Source of the DNA: Kofleriaceae bacterium | GTDB lineage: Bacteria; Myxococcota_A; Polyangia; Haliangiales; Haliangiaceae | Assembly: GCA_018057825.1 (NCBI GenBank) | Contig: JAGPCY010000028.1 | Coordinates: forward strand, 1-64,000 | Direction of reading: 5' to 3' | Length of the DNA stretch: 64,000 nucleotides | Translations under genes and position numbers: made by a program | Shown here: positions 42,573 through 51,455 of the stretch, piece by piece | Layout of the letters: every line of letters starts with the position of its first letter | How positions within the stretch are numbered: the stretch's first letter is position 1 | The notes under the pieces: generated by a model | The model's input: the letters and a program-made list of their open reading frames with translations, nothing else | The model's database searches: none | What the model was told of the DNA's origin: nothing

Positions 42573-44480
42573 CGGTGGCGTCACCACGCGCAGCTCGAGC
42601 TTGGCCAGCTCGGTGCCGGGCGTCGCGACGATCGCGAGCTGATTGGGCCCGCGGCGGACGTCGGCGGTGGTGAAGGCGATCCGACCGTCGGTCGGCGCGG
42701 CGACCGCGCGCACCATCGCGCGGCCGTTCCACGACAGGGCGATCGCGCCGCCGAGCGGATGGCGCGCCACCACCGCGACCTCGAGGGGGCCGCGGACGTT
42801 GACCGGCACGACCAGGGTCGCCGGAAGCCCGACCGTGCGGACCACGCCCGGGCGCTCCGGCACCGGCCGCAGGTTGTAGCGAAACGGCGCGGGCAGGGCG
42901 CCGACGTCTCGGCGATCGTCGCGGGCCGGCGCGATCGAGTTGAGGCCGGGGTAGGTCTCGCCGAGCAGGTGGACCCCGACCACGCGGTCGTAGCTCGCCG
43001 GCGGCAGCCCGGTCCGGGCGGCGTGGACGGCGCGGGCCGGCGCGGTCGCGGTGCGCGCGGCCCAGGCCGCGACCTGGCCCGGGGCGACGCGCCAGCCGTC
43101 GCGCAGGTGGATGCGATAGACATTGGCCGCGCTGTCGCCGCCGTAGATCCGCGCGGTGGAGTGGTCGTAGTGGATCGCCAGGCCGACGTTGGCGGCGGCG
43201 AGCGCCAGCGCCAGCGTCGCGATCGCCGCGGTCGCCAGCGCGGTCGCGCCTCGTCGCCACCATCGCCACGCCACCGTCGGTGCGGCCCCGAGCGCGCGGG
43301 CGCCCGGGGCGAGCAGCGCGCCCAGGCCGATCGCGAACGCGGCGAAGCACGAGTCGAAGCGCCGACCGCCGAAGGAGCCGCCGCCCCACCAGTCCCAGGC
43401 CGCGCCGTTGACCACCGCCTGGAGCCCGATCCCGACGAGCAGGAGCCCGGCCAGACGGGCGCGCGCCGGGAGCGCGGCGAAGAGCCCGAGGCCGGCCACC
43501 GCGTAGATCGGCGCCCACGGCACCAGGCCGTTACGCCCCGAGAACAGGACCTCGCTCCAGGCCGGTGCGTCCCAGCGCATGAACCCGCTGCCCTGGGGGA
43601 CGACGTAGAGTTCGCCGTAGAGCGCCCGCCACACCAGGAGCTGGGGCACGACGCAGGCCAGGGCGATCGCGGCGCCCAGGGCCCAGCGGCCGAGCAGCCT
43701 GGCGTCGCGCCGACCTCGTCGGAGATCGTCGAGCGCGGCGGCGACGAGCAAGAGCCCCCAGGTCGCGAGCTGAGGTCGCGCCAGGGTGGCGAGCCCGAGG
43801 AGCGCGCCGAGCCCGGCCCAGGTCCGCGCGGTGCGCGGGCGATCGTAGGAGGCGTCCCAGGCGTCGATGAGCCAGGCCGCGAAGAAGGTCGCGAACGGGT
43901 GCGCGTAGCCGGGTTGCCGGACCGCGTAGTAGACGACCGGCCCACCACACGCGACGGCGAGCGCGGCAAACAGGCCGATCGGACCGGTGGCGAAGCGGCG
44001 CGCGATCACCCGGGCCGGGAACCACAGCGCCAGCACCGAGAGCAAGACCGACATCCACATGACCGCGCGTTGCTCGGCGTCGCTCCAGCCGTCGCGGCGC
44101 TCGTCGCCCGCGATCGCGGCGACGTGGCCGATCGCGAAGGCCGGCGTCGACAACAGCGCCGGGCCGACCCCGAAGACGTTGCCGGGCCGGCCGCGCGGCG
44201 TCGGGCCGAAGCGGTACCAGTTGCCGCTGACCTGGTACTGGTTCGCGAAGTCGAGATCGCGATCGAGCACGAGCGACGGCAGGTAGACGTAGTAATACGG
44301 CGCGTCGGCGTAGGGCCGCGCGGTCTCGCGGCCCTTGGCGTCGTGGCCACCGAGGAACCACCAGGTGGCGGCGACCAGCGCCACCGCCAAGGTCAGGGCC
44401 GTCGCCCACCGGCCGCGGGTCTCGCGATCGGCGACCGCGCCGACCACCGCGGCGCCGAAGCCCGGGCGGCTGGCCGACAT
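42564..44480 (-). CDS. Large multispanning membrane protein, glycosyltransferase-like
   Basis: A 638-residue protein with about ten membrane helices and a C-terminal periplasmic beta-rich domain of about 150 residues (LVVPVNVRGPLEVAVVARHP). Loop motifs YYYVYLPSLVLDRDLDF and GNVFGVGPALLSTP sit where GT-C enzymes bind acceptor and metal. A role in transferring a sugar from a lipid carrier at the outer face is inferred from fold and neighbours. TAACGT lies 7 nt before the ATG. Confidence 0.8.
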   Translation of the reverse strand: MSASRPGFGAAVVGAVADRETRGRWATALTLAVALVAATWWFLGGHDAKGRETARPYADAPYYYVYLPSLVLDRDLDFANQYQVSGNWYRFGPTPRGRPGNVFGVGPALLSTPAFAIGHVAAIAGDERRDGWSDAEQRAVMWMSVLLSVLALWFPARVIARRFATGPIGLFAALAVACGGPVVYYAVRQPGYAHPFATFFAAWLIDAWDASYDRPRTARTWAGLGALLGLATLARPQLATWGLLLVAAALDDLRRGRRDARLLGRWALGAAIALACVVPQLLVWRALYGELYVVPQGSGFMRWDAPAWSEVLFSGRNGLVPWAPIYAVAGLGLFAALPARARLAGLLLVGIGLQAVVNGAAWDWWGGGSFGGRRFDSCFAAFAIGLGALLAPGARALGAAPTVAWRWWRRGATALATAAIATLALALAAANVGLAIHYDHSTARIYGGDSAANVYRIHLRDGWRVAPGQVAAWAARTATAPARAVHAARTGLPPASYDRVVGVHLLGETYPGLNSIAPARDDRRDVGALPAPFRYNLRPVPERPGVVRTVGLPATLVVPVNVRGPLEVAVVARHPLGGAIALSWNGRAMVRAVAAPTDGRIAFTTADVRRGPNQLAIVATPGTELAKLELRVVTPPSR

Positions 44481-44487
44481 CGGGCCG

Positions 44488-44493
44488 ACGTTA
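44488..44493 (-). promoter_or_regulatory. -10 hexamer TAACGT, N7, ATG
   Basis: TAACGT on the minus strand ends 7 nt before ATG 44480, in the 33-nt gap after the preceding gene. Confidence 0.45.
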
Positions 44494-44513
44494 CGACGTC
44501 CGCGGCGACGCCG

Positions 44514-46211
44514 TCATCGGTACGGGGTCGCGATCGCGCCAGGATCGGCCCGGGCCACGCGGGCGATCAGCTCGACCCCGGCGGTGAGGCGACGCGCATC
44601 GAGCATCGGCCCGGCCCAGATCACCCGGGCCTCGGGGCCGCGCAGCTCGACGCGATCGGGCTGGGCCGCGGCCAGGACCGGCGCCAGCGCCGCGAGCCGC
44701 GCCGCGGCCCAGGTCGGGTCGCTGGCCCGGGCGACGTGGTGGGCCGGGCCCGGCACCTCGGGATCGCGGCGGCCCCGGCGATCGGCGAGGCCGTCCGGGG
44801 CGCGGGTCGAGATCACCGTGAGGCGATGGGCCTCTTCGGGGCTGGCGGTCCCGGCCCGGGCCATCGTGCACAGGGTCTCGGCGAGCCGCGCGGTCGCGAT
44901 CTCGATGGTCAGCGCGCCGCGGCCGGTGCGGATCGCCAACCCGCCGTCGATCGCGAAGCCCGCGCCGGTGGTGGTGCCGCCGAGCACCGCCGCGAGCGCG
45001 CGCCACTCGCGGGTCGCGCGGTCGCCCCGACCGGCGAGGAAGGCCGCGCCCAGCCGAGCGGCGTCGATGAAGCGGCGGCTCGGCGCGGCCTCGGCGCGGA
45101 AGCCGGCGCGGCCGTCCTCGAGGGCGAAGCCGAAAGGTGCGGCCGCCTCGGGATCGAAGGTCGCGCTGATCGCGTCGCGCTCGTCGGGGCCGAGCCACCA
45201 GCGGGCCCACGCTAGATCGTTCACCTCGAGGACGTAGCGGTCGTCGAAGGCGGCGTCGCCCAGGCGCGGCTCGGGGATGAACAGGCTGCGCAAGAAGCGG
45301 TAGCCGGGGCGGGCGGTGACCCGCAGCGCGCGCGCGCCCGGGGCCTCGGCGGCGATCGCGGTGGCGGCGCGCAGGTCGGCCGCGCAGCGGGTCGCGACCT
45401 CGACGCCGTCGATCACCAGGCGCTCGTCGAGGCCGGGCCGCGCATCGGCGCCGGTGGTCGTGCGCTCGCGCGGGCCTCGGCCGCCGTCGCCGCCGCGCGC
45501 GCTCGGCCAGCTCGCGATCGGCAGCGGGGCGATCGCCGTCGGGCCCGCCGCGCGCACGGTCAGCGCGACCCCGAGGCGGCCTGCGACGGCGACCACCTCC
45601 GCCGGCGCGAGGGTGAGCGGCACCTCGAGGGCGCCGCGCTCGCCGGCCAGGCGGGTGACGGCCAGGCCGTCGTCGCGGAGGCGGGCCTCGATCGCCAGGG
45701 CCGTCGCGCCGGTCCCGACGACGAAGCGGGTCTCGCCGCGGGTGCCCCAGGTCCCGGCCCACGCGCCGCCGAGCGCGCTCGCCAGCGCCGCCCACCGCTC
45801 GGCCAGGTGGCGCGGCGCCAGGGCCAGGCGCGCGGTCAGCTCGAGGACGCGGCGCAGCGAGCCCGGGCTCGGGTGCTCGACCCGCCAGCGGCCGAGCTGG
45901 AGCCGGGCGCGCCCGCCGTCGGCGAGGAGGGGATCGATCAGCCCGCGGGCGTCGACCACCAGCCAGCGCGCGTAGGCGGGGTCGTTCGAGCGCAGGTGAT
46001 CGGGCGGCGCGAGCGCGCGATCGAGATCGAGGTACACGCCGCCGATGGTCGTGGCCGCGCTGGCGGTCGCGCTCACCCCGCGCAGCGCCAGCTCGACGTC
46101 GACCGCGCCGACCCGCACCACCAGCGTGAGCTCGCCGCCGACGTCCCGCGGCCCCGTGACGACATCGTAGGGGTCGAGGGCGCGCCGCAGGTCGGGCGGC
46201 AGGGGGCTCAC
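44514..46211 (-). CDS. Protein of unknown function (565 residues)
   Basis: No family was recognised. There is no signal peptide or membrane helix. The protein is Ala/Arg/Leu-rich with many beta-like segments (ELTLVVRVGAVDVELALRG, GALTIEIATARLAETL). Two regions begin similarly with a helix, a Trp and an Arg-rich strand (RHLAERWAALASALGG and TREWRALAAVLGGTTTG), hinting at an internal duplication. The start was set at GTG 46211 because an extended -10 (TGGTATGCT) ends 6 nt upstream; TTG 46244 would extend it into that promoter. Confidence 0.75.
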   Translation of the reverse strand: MSPLPPDLRRALDPYDVVTGPRDVGGELTLVVRVGAVDVELALRGVSATASAATTIGGVYLDLDRALAPPDHLRSNDPAYARWLVVDARGLIDPLLADGGRARLQLGRWRVEHPSPGSLRRVLELTARLALAPRHLAERWAALASALGGAWAGTWGTRGETRFVVGTGATALAIEARLRDDGLAVTRLAGERGALEVPLTLAPAEVVAVAGRLGVALTVRAAGPTAIAPLPIASWPSARGGDGGRGPRERTTTGADARPGLDERLVIDGVEVATRCAADLRAATAIAAEAPGARALRVTARPGYRFLRSLFIPEPRLGDAAFDDRYVLEVNDLAWARWWLGPDERDAISATFDPEAAAPFGFALEDGRAGFRAEAAPSRRFIDAARLGAAFLAGRGDRATREWRALAAVLGGTTTGAGFAIDGGLAIRTGRGALTIEIATARLAETLCTMARAGTASPEEAHRLTVISTRAPDGLADRRGRRDPEVPGPAHHVARASDPTWAAARLAALAPVLAAAQPDRVELRGPEARVIWAGPMLDARRLTAGVELIARVARADPGAIATPYR

Positions 46212-46217
46212 CCGGTG

Positions 46218-46226
46218 AGCATACCA
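46218..46226 (-). promoter_or_regulatory. Extended -10 upstream of GTG 46211
   Basis: TGGTATGCT on the minus strand ends 6 nt before the GTG, giving a leaderless message and deciding between two starts. Confidence 0.5.
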
Positions 46227-46364
46227 GGCGTTGAAGCTGCTCAAATGTTCAGTCTTTGACGGACCGTGTCATCGCGTCACAGCGCGATTGGGCGGCCGAC
46301 ATATCCCACCTAACGTGGCGGACGCTCGGCGCTCCGGACGCCCACGGCACACGCAGCCCTCAGG

Positions 46365-46467
46365 TTCTTCACAGGCTAGTGGATTAGCCACCATTGGTCA
46401 TCAGAACCGAGCCCTTAGCTGTCCACAGGGCTGTGAATAACATCCCTGCAAACGGGACTTGTCAACA
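46365..46467. other. Cluster of DnaA-box-like sites, possible origin or DnaA-regulated region
   Basis: The 360-nt gap 46212-46571 has no gene and is richer in A+T than its surroundings. It holds one exact TTATNCACA site on the minus strand (TGTGAATAA, 46432-46440). Near matches are TTCTTCACA (46365-46373, 8/9), CTGTCCACA (46419-46427, 7/9) and TTGTCAACA (46459-46467, 7/9). The pair CTGTCCACAGGGCTGTGAATAA has the inverted arrangement often seen in bacterial origins. The usual origin neighbours (dnaA, dnaN, gidA, parAB, rpmH) are not in the window, so this is a candidate only. Confidence 0.4.
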
Positions 46468-46492
46468 GGCGCGCGAGCGGGGTGGGGTCGCG

Positions 46493-46629
46493 GTCCGGTT
46501 TTCGGACACCCCGCGATCGCTCGGTGACGACGCGGTGTCCGGATGGCGGACGGAGCGTGGTCGGACCGATGTCACGAACGTCCGGAGGCCGGACGCCGCG
46601 CCCGGCCCGGCCTGTCCGGATGGGCGGAC
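46493..46629. repeat. Four spaced GTCCG-N5/6-CGGAC dyads
   Basis: Inverted repeats GTCCG...CGGAC occur at 46493-46507, 46537-46551, 46580-46594 (spacer 5) and 46614-46629 (spacer 6). The second and fourth share GTCCGGATGG. Start-to-start distances are 44, 43 and 34 nt. The first two are intergenic, the others lie in the 3' end of the phosphatase-fold gene. The regularity suggests cooperative binding of a dimeric protein next to the DnaA-box-like cluster. Confidence 0.6.
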
Positions 46630-48038
46630 AGCGCGCCCGCGGTCCCGGGGGAGAGGACGCCCGCCGCAGCGACGGCGAGGAGACCGCCGGCCCCGACGCC
46701 GGCGACCAGCTCGAACCACGCGGTCGAAAACGGCCGGGCCGCGGGCGTCCCGGTGACCAGCGCCTGGGGCAGCTCGGCGACCCACGCCGCCGCGCCGATC
46801 GACCCGACGATCAGGAGCGCGATCGCGCGCCGGCTCGCGCGGTCGCCGCGGGTCCACGCCAGGGCCAGCCCGACGCTCGCCAGCCCCGCCAGCGCCACCG
46901 CCATCGGCGCGCGGAGCGAGAGGCTGGGCGGCCCGGTGAGCGCGACCGCCACGCCGAGGCCGAGCCACGGCGCGACCAGCACCAGCCGACGTCGACCGGC
47001 CAGCCGGAGCGCCCCCGCCAGCGCCAGCGCCAGCGTCGCCGCCGCGAGCGAAAGCGCCATCCGGCTCGGGCGTCCGATGGTCGCGCCCGGGTCGGGCGCC
47101 GCCATGGCCGCCGCCAGCCGCCGCCCCACCGCGCCGGGGTGGGGCGGGACGCCGGCCACCTCGCGCAGGTGCGCCGCGACGTCGACCAGGTGGACCGCGC
47201 CGCGCGCGTCCGCGCCCGGTGGCCGCGGCCAGGCGCAGCCGCGCACGATGCGCACGCTCGCCTCGGCGTCGCCGTGGCCGCCGCCGGCGCGGTGGCCGTG
47301 ATCGGCCAGCACCAGCCAGCTCGCCGTCGGCGCCGCGGCCAGCCAGCCGGCCAGGGCGCGATCGGCGTCGGCGATCGCGGCCCGGTGAGCGGCCGAGCCC
47401 GGCCCGCGCTCGTGGGCGGCGCGGTCGATCCCGAGGACGTGGACCAGGACCAGCGGCGCGGCGCTCGCGACCGCGGCCCGGGCTCGCTCGACGAAGGCCC
47501 CGCGCCACGCCGCGACCTCGGACGCCACCGCCTCGGGCGCGGCCCAGTCGGCGGCCGGGGCCGGCTCGACGGTCGCGAAGCCGACCGAGCGCGCGATCAC
47601 GCCCCAGGCCTCGACCACCGCCCGCGCCCCGGGCACCGCGGCGGGCAGCGCCCCCGGCGGCGTCGGCCGCGCGGCGTTCGACGGCCCCAGCCCGAGCTGA
47701 CGCGCCGTCAGCCCGGTCCACAGGACCGCCTGGACCGGCAGCGACTTGGTCGGGAAGCCGACGTCGATCGCCAGGTCGACGCCGCGCGCGCACAGCCGGT
47801 CGAGGGCCGGCAGGCCGGCGTCCTCACGGCCCAGCCCGTCGAGGACCACGACCCGCAGCGGCCCGCGCGCCGGTGGGCGTGGGCGCGCCGACGACTCCAC
47901 CGTCGGGCCCGCCGCCAGCGGGCGCTGCGAGGCGCCGATGCCGTCGGCCATCAGCCAGCGCGCGAAGCCGGCGCGGGCGGTCACGAGCGCCGCCACAATC
48001 GCGACCGCCGCCAGCGCGGCGCGACCGCGCGGGGTCAC
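46572..48038 (-). CDS. Membrane protein with alkaline-phosphatase-superfamily domain
   Basis: A 488-residue protein. An N-terminal helix (AALAAVAIVAALVTARAGFA) is followed by an alkaline phosphatase/phosphodiesterase fold (about 55-330): RVVVLDGLGREDAGLP (metal Asp), FPTKSLPVQAVLWTGL (nucleophile region), VHVLGIDRAAHERG (metal Asp/His) and LADHGHRAGGGHGDAE (metal Asp/His). Five or six C-terminal helices complete it. The arrangement resembles phosphodiesterases or GPI ethanolamine-phosphate-transferase-like proteins; the substrate is unknown. Its GTG overlaps the glgA stop (GTGA), linking it to glycogen synthesis genes for no obvious reason. Confidence 0.82.
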   Translation of the reverse strand: MTPRGRAALAAVAIVAALVTARAGFARWLMADGIGASQRPLAAGPTVESSARPRPPARGPLRVVVLDGLGREDAGLPALDRLCARGVDLAIDVGFPTKSLPVQAVLWTGLTARQLGLGPSNAARPTPPGALPAAVPGARAVVEAWGVIARSVGFATVEPAPAADWAAPEAVASEVAAWRGAFVERARAAVASAAPLVLVHVLGIDRAAHERGPGSAAHRAAIADADRALAGWLAAAPTASWLVLADHGHRAGGGHGDAEASVRIVRGCAWPRPPGADARGAVHLVDVAAHLREVAGVPPHPGAVGRRLAAAMAAPDPGATIGRPSRMALSLAAATLALALAGALRLAGRRRLVLVAPWLGLGVAVALTGPPSLSLRAPMAVALAGLASVGLALAWTRGDRASRRAIALLIVGSIGAAAWVAELPQALVTGTPAARPFSTAWFELVAGVGAGGLLAVAAAGVLSPGTAGALSAHPDRPGRARRPASGRS

Positions 48039-49483
48039 GGCGCCGCCGCGCGCGCCCGCCGAGCGGCCCGGAAGATCTGCAGGTACTCGCGCGCCGCGGC
48101 TCGCCACGAGCTGTCGCGCGCCATGCCGCGGCCCTGGATCGCCGCGAACCCGATCGGATCGTCGCGCCAGCTCGCGACCGCGCGGTCGAGGCACCACGCC
48201 AGCCCCGGGCCGTCGATGACCTCGAAGCGAAACCCGGTGCCCGCTGGATCGACGGCGTCGATCACCGTGTCGGCCAGGCCGCCGACCGCGGCCACCACCG
48301 GCACCGCCCCGTAGCGCATGGCGTAGAGCTGCGCCAGGCCACACGGCTCGAAGCGGCTCGGCATGACGAACAGATCGGCGCCGCCGTAGATGCGGCGCGC
48401 CCGATCGGGATCGAAGCCGGTGTGGACCGCGAACTGGCCGGGATACGCGGCGGCCAGGCCGCGCAGCCGATCCTCGAGGCCGCGGTCGCCGGCGCCCAGC
48501 ACGATCCAGCGCACGCCGCGCGCGATCATCGCCGCGGCCTGTTCGGCGATCAGGTCGATGCCCTTCTGGGGCGTGAGGCGCGCGATCGCGGCCGCGATCG
48601 GCGTGGTCGCGTCGACCCGCAGGCCGTACTCGTCGGCCAGCGCCGCGCGGCACTGGGCCTTGCCGGCCAGCTCGCCGATCGCGAAGCGCGCGGGCAACGC
48701 CGGATCGGTCCGCGGATCCCAGGCGGCGTCGTCGATGCCGTTGATGATGCCGACCACGCGCTCGACGTCGTGGGCCAGGAACCCGTCGAGGCCCTCGCCG
48801 CGCTCGGGGGTGAGGATCTCGCGGGCGTAGGTCGGACTGACGGTGGTCGCGACGTCGGCGTAGGCCAGGCCGCCCTTGAGCAGCGAGAGCTGGCCCCAGA
48901 ACTCGGCGTGCCGGTGATCGAAGACCGACCACGGTAGGCCCAGCGCCGGCACTTGCTCCGACGGACAGAGGCCGCGGTAGGCCAGGTTGTGGACCGTGAT
49001 GACGCGGATCGGGCGCGGCGCCTCGTGGGCCGCGTAGATGAGCGCCAGCGCGCCCTGCCAGTCGTGGCCGTGGACGACGTCGACCGGGCCGCCCAGGATC
49101 GCCGGGCCGGCGGCGAGCGCGGCCTTGGCCAGCACCGCGAAGCGCAGCGGGTTGTCGGGATGATCGCTGCCGTCGCGATCGCCGTACAGCCCGTCGCGGT
49201 CGTAGAGCGCGTCGCACTCGACGAACCACACCCCGTCGACTGGCCGCAGCGCGACCGGGAAGCTGCGGTCGCCGACCGCGACCACCTCGCGGCGCGGCGG
49301 CCCGAGGGCGACCCCGGCGGCGGCCAGCCGGGCCCGGGCCTCGCGGTACAGCGGGATCACGGTCGCGACCCGGACCTCGCGCTCGCCGGCGGTCAGGGCC
49401 GCCGGCAAGGCCGCGACCACGTCGGCCAGGCCGCCGGTCGCGGCCCACGGCGCGACCTCGGACGCGACCGCGAGGATCCTCAT
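48035..49483 (-). CDS. glgA: Glycogen synthase
   Basis: A 482-residue GT5 enzyme that adds glucose from ADP-glucose to an alpha-1,4-glucan. Motifs: N-terminal ASEVAPWAATGGLADVV (KTGG-like, here ATGG), DVVHGHDWQ, TVHNLAYRG, GIINGIDDAAWDP and the C-terminal SRFEPCGLAQLYAMRYG. The lysine of the usual KTGGL motif is replaced by Ala, a departure that may affect ADP-glucose binding and is worth noting. The start overlaps the glgC stop (ATGA), consistent with joint production. Confidence 0.95.
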   Translation of the reverse strand: MRILAVASEVAPWAATGGLADVVAALPAALTAGEREVRVATVIPLYREARARLAAAGVALGPPRREVVAVGDRSFPVALRPVDGVWFVECDALYDRDGLYGDRDGSDHPDNPLRFAVLAKAALAAGPAILGGPVDVVHGHDWQGALALIYAAHEAPRPIRVITVHNLAYRGLCPSEQVPALGLPWSVFDHRHAEFWGQLSLLKGGLAYADVATTVSPTYAREILTPERGEGLDGFLAHDVERVVGIINGIDDAAWDPRTDPALPARFAIGELAGKAQCRAALADEYGLRVDATTPIAAAIARLTPQKGIDLIAEQAAAMIARGVRWIVLGAGDRGLEDRLRGLAAAYPGQFAVHTGFDPDRARRIYGGADLFVMPSRFEPCGLAQLYAMRYGAVPVVAAVGGLADTVIDAVDPAGTGFRFEVIDGPGLAWCLDRAVASWRDDPIGFAAIQGRGMARDSSWRAAAREYLQIFRAARRARAAAP

Positions 49484-50880
49484 GACTCGTCGGCGCGATG
49501 GGCGAAGCGCTGGAAGCGCGGCCCGGCCGAGTCGTAGCTGTGCCGCCCGTGCATCGCCACCGCGAAGCTGCCGGCGGTGAGCTGGGCGCGCAGCTCGGGA
49601 TCGTTCTGGATCAGCTCGGCGACGTCGTTGGCCAGGATCGCCGGGCCGCGCGCCGGCACGACCGTGCCCTTGGGGATGACCGCGATGCCGCTCTCGGTCA
49701 CGAACGGCAGCCGAACTCGATCGGCCTCGGGATCGAAGCCGATCGTCACCCCCGGCTCGATCTTGCAGTTCTTGTCGAGGATGACCCGGTGCAGCCGGGC
49801 GCCGGCGCCGACGTCGCAGCCCGACAGGATCACCGACTCCGACAGCTCGGCCCCGGCGTGGACGAAGCAGTCGTAGCCCAAGACCACCGCGCGCAGCGTG
49901 CCGCTGGCGACGATCGAGCCCTCGCACACCAGGCTGTCGTCGATCTGACACGGCGGCTGGTCCTCGCCGGCGCGGACGAACCGAGCCGGCGGGTAGTCGC
50001 GCTGGGCGCTGCGGATCCGCCAGCGCCGGTTGTACAGATCCATCGCCGGGACCCGCGCGCGCAGCTCCATGTTGGCGTCGAAGTAGCTGTCGAGGGTACC
50101 GACGTCGCGCCAGTACGGCGCGGCGTCGAGGGGATCGCCGGGGACCCGCGACGACGCGAAGTCGAAGGCGTAGAGCCGGGCGCCGGAGCCGAGCAGGCGC
50201 GGGATCACGTCCTTGCCGAAGTCGTGGCGGCTGGCCGGATCGGCGGCGTCCTCGGTCAAGACCCGGGTCAGGACCTCGGCCCGGAAGACGTAGTTGCCCA
50301 TCGACACCAGCGACCAGTCGGGACGGCCGGGGATGGCCGGCGGGTTGGCCGGCTTCTCGACGAACGCGGTGATGCGGTTGCGATCGTCGATGGCGATGCA
50401 GCCGAACTGGTGGGCCTCGGCCCGCGGCACCGCGTAGACCCCGACGGTGAGGTCGGCGTGGTGGGCGCGGTGGAACTCGTCCATCTGGTCGACCGCGAAC
50501 TTGTAGACGTGGTCGCCGCCGAAGACGCAGACGTGGGCCGGCCGGGCGTCGCGTACCAGGTTGAGGTTCTGATAGACCGCGTCGGCGGTACCTCGGTACC
50601 AGAACTCGCCGAGGCGCATCTGCGCCGGCACCACCTCGATGTACTCGCCGAACCCCGACAAGCGCCAGTTGCGCGACAGGTGCTTGATCAAGCTCGACGC
50701 CATGTACTGCGTGAGCAGGTAGATCCGGCGGTAGCCGGAGTTGATGAAGTTCGACAGGACGAAGTCGATGATCCGGAACTGCCCGGCGAAGGGCACCGCC
50801 GGCTTCGAACGGTGCAGGGTGAGCGGCCCGAGCCGCGAGCCCTTCCCGCCCGCCATGATCATCGCCAGCGTGTCCTTCAT
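49480..50880 (-). CDS. glgC: Glucose-1-phosphate adenylyltransferase
   Basis: A 466-residue enzyme making ADP-glucose from ATP and glucose 1-phosphate, the committed step of glycogen synthesis. Motifs: MIMAGGKGSRLGPLT (nucleotide binding), KPAVPFAGQFRIIDF, VFGGDHVYKF, FVEKPANPP and a left-handed beta-helix C-terminal domain (GASVI-type repeats such as SVILSGCDVGAGARL). ATG 50880 is preferred over 50889 because TACCAT sits exactly 7 nt upstream and the protein then begins MKDTLAMIMAGG as in the family. glgB and glgP are not in the window. Confidence 0.95.
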   Translation of the reverse strand: MKDTLAMIMAGGKGSRLGPLTLHRSKPAVPFAGQFRIIDFVLSNFINSGYRRIYLLTQYMASSLIKHLSRNWRLSGFGEYIEVVPAQMRLGEFWYRGTADAVYQNLNLVRDARPAHVCVFGGDHVYKFAVDQMDEFHRAHHADLTVGVYAVPRAEAHQFGCIAIDDRNRITAFVEKPANPPAIPGRPDWSLVSMGNYVFRAEVLTRVLTEDAADPASRHDFGKDVIPRLLGSGARLYAFDFASSRVPGDPLDAAPYWRDVGTLDSYFDANMELRARVPAMDLYNRRWRIRSAQRDYPPARFVRAGEDQPPCQIDDSLVCEGSIVASGTLRAVVLGYDCFVHAGAELSESVILSGCDVGAGARLHRVILDKNCKIEPGVTIGFDPEADRVRLPFVTESGIAVIPKGTVVPARGPAILANDVAELIQNDPELRAQLTAGSFAVAMHGRHSYDSAGPRFQRFAHRADES

Positions 50881-50887
50881 CGCTGCC

Positions 50888-50893
50888 ATGGTA
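50888..50893 (-). promoter_or_regulatory. -10 hexamer TACCAT, N7, ATG (glgC)
   Basis: TACCAT on the minus strand ends 7 nt before ATG 50880; the upstream ATG at 50889 lies inside the hexamer, which argues against that start. Confidence 0.5.
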
Positions 50894-50945
50894 CCCCCGA
50901 CGCGCCGCCGATGACAGCCGGGCCGGGCCGCGCTACAACGCCGCG

Positions 50946-51308
50946 GTGACCCCGTCGAGCCGCCGCCTGGTCAGCCGTCTGGTCCTCGCGGCCGGGGTCG
51001 CCGCCCTGGCGCTGTGGATCGCCGGCCGCCTCGAGGGTGACCGCGGCCAGGTGACCTGGACCATCGACGCCAGCGCCGTGCCGGCGGTCGACACCATCGA
51101 GGTGACGATCGAGGTCGGCGACCGCATCGTCGCCGCCCACCACGGCACCCGGGTCTCGGTGCCGATCCGCCTGACCACCCCGACCCCGAAGGGCGCGGCC
51201 ACGATCACGATCGATCTGACGACCGCCGACGGCGCCCGCCGCGTGACCCGGACCGCGTCCCCCGAGGCCGGCGCCGCCGTGGCCGTGGTCCTCGGCCGCG
51301 ATCCGTAA
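50946..51308 (+). CDS. Small membrane-anchored beta-domain protein
   Basis: A 120-residue protein. An N-terminal helix (LVSRLVLAAGVAALALWIAG) anchors an Ig-like or beta-sandwich region (QVTWTIDASAVPAVDTIEV, RVSVPIRLTTP, ATITIDLTTADG). No family recognised. It starts with GTG and diverges from glgC. TACAAC lies 6 nt before the start, a weak -10. Its 3' end meets the third hexamer array. Confidence 0.7.
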   Translation: MTPSSRRLVSRLVLAAGVAALALWIAGRLEGDRGQVTWTIDASAVPAVDTIEVTIEVGDRIVAAHHGTRVSVPIRLTTPTPKGAATITIDLTTADGARRVTRTASPEAGAAVAVVLGRDP

Positions 51309-51328
51309 ACCCGGCCCGACGAGCGCTC

Positions 51329-51436
51329 CGTCTCGGCCTCCGTCTCGGTCTCGGACTCGGCCTCGGTCTCGGTCTCGGTCTCCGCCTCCGTCTCGGCCTC
51401 GGCCTCGGTCTCGGCCTCCGTCTCGGCCTCGGCCTC
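51329..51436 (+). repeat. SGNCTC hexamer array (locus 3)
   Basis: There are 18 uninterrupted hexamers of form (G/C)GNCTC, with N mostly T or C and once A. It fills most of the 147-nt gap between two convergent genes. It is more varied than the arrays at 1-126 and 35315-35439 but on the same strand and phase pattern. Confidence 0.92.
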
Positions 51437-51455
51437 GGTACCTCTCGCCGCCGCT

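Noticed and set aside
50881-50889. glgC start at ATG 50889
   Set aside because: That ATG lies within the TACCAT hexamer placed 7 nt before ATG 50880, where the conserved protein begins.
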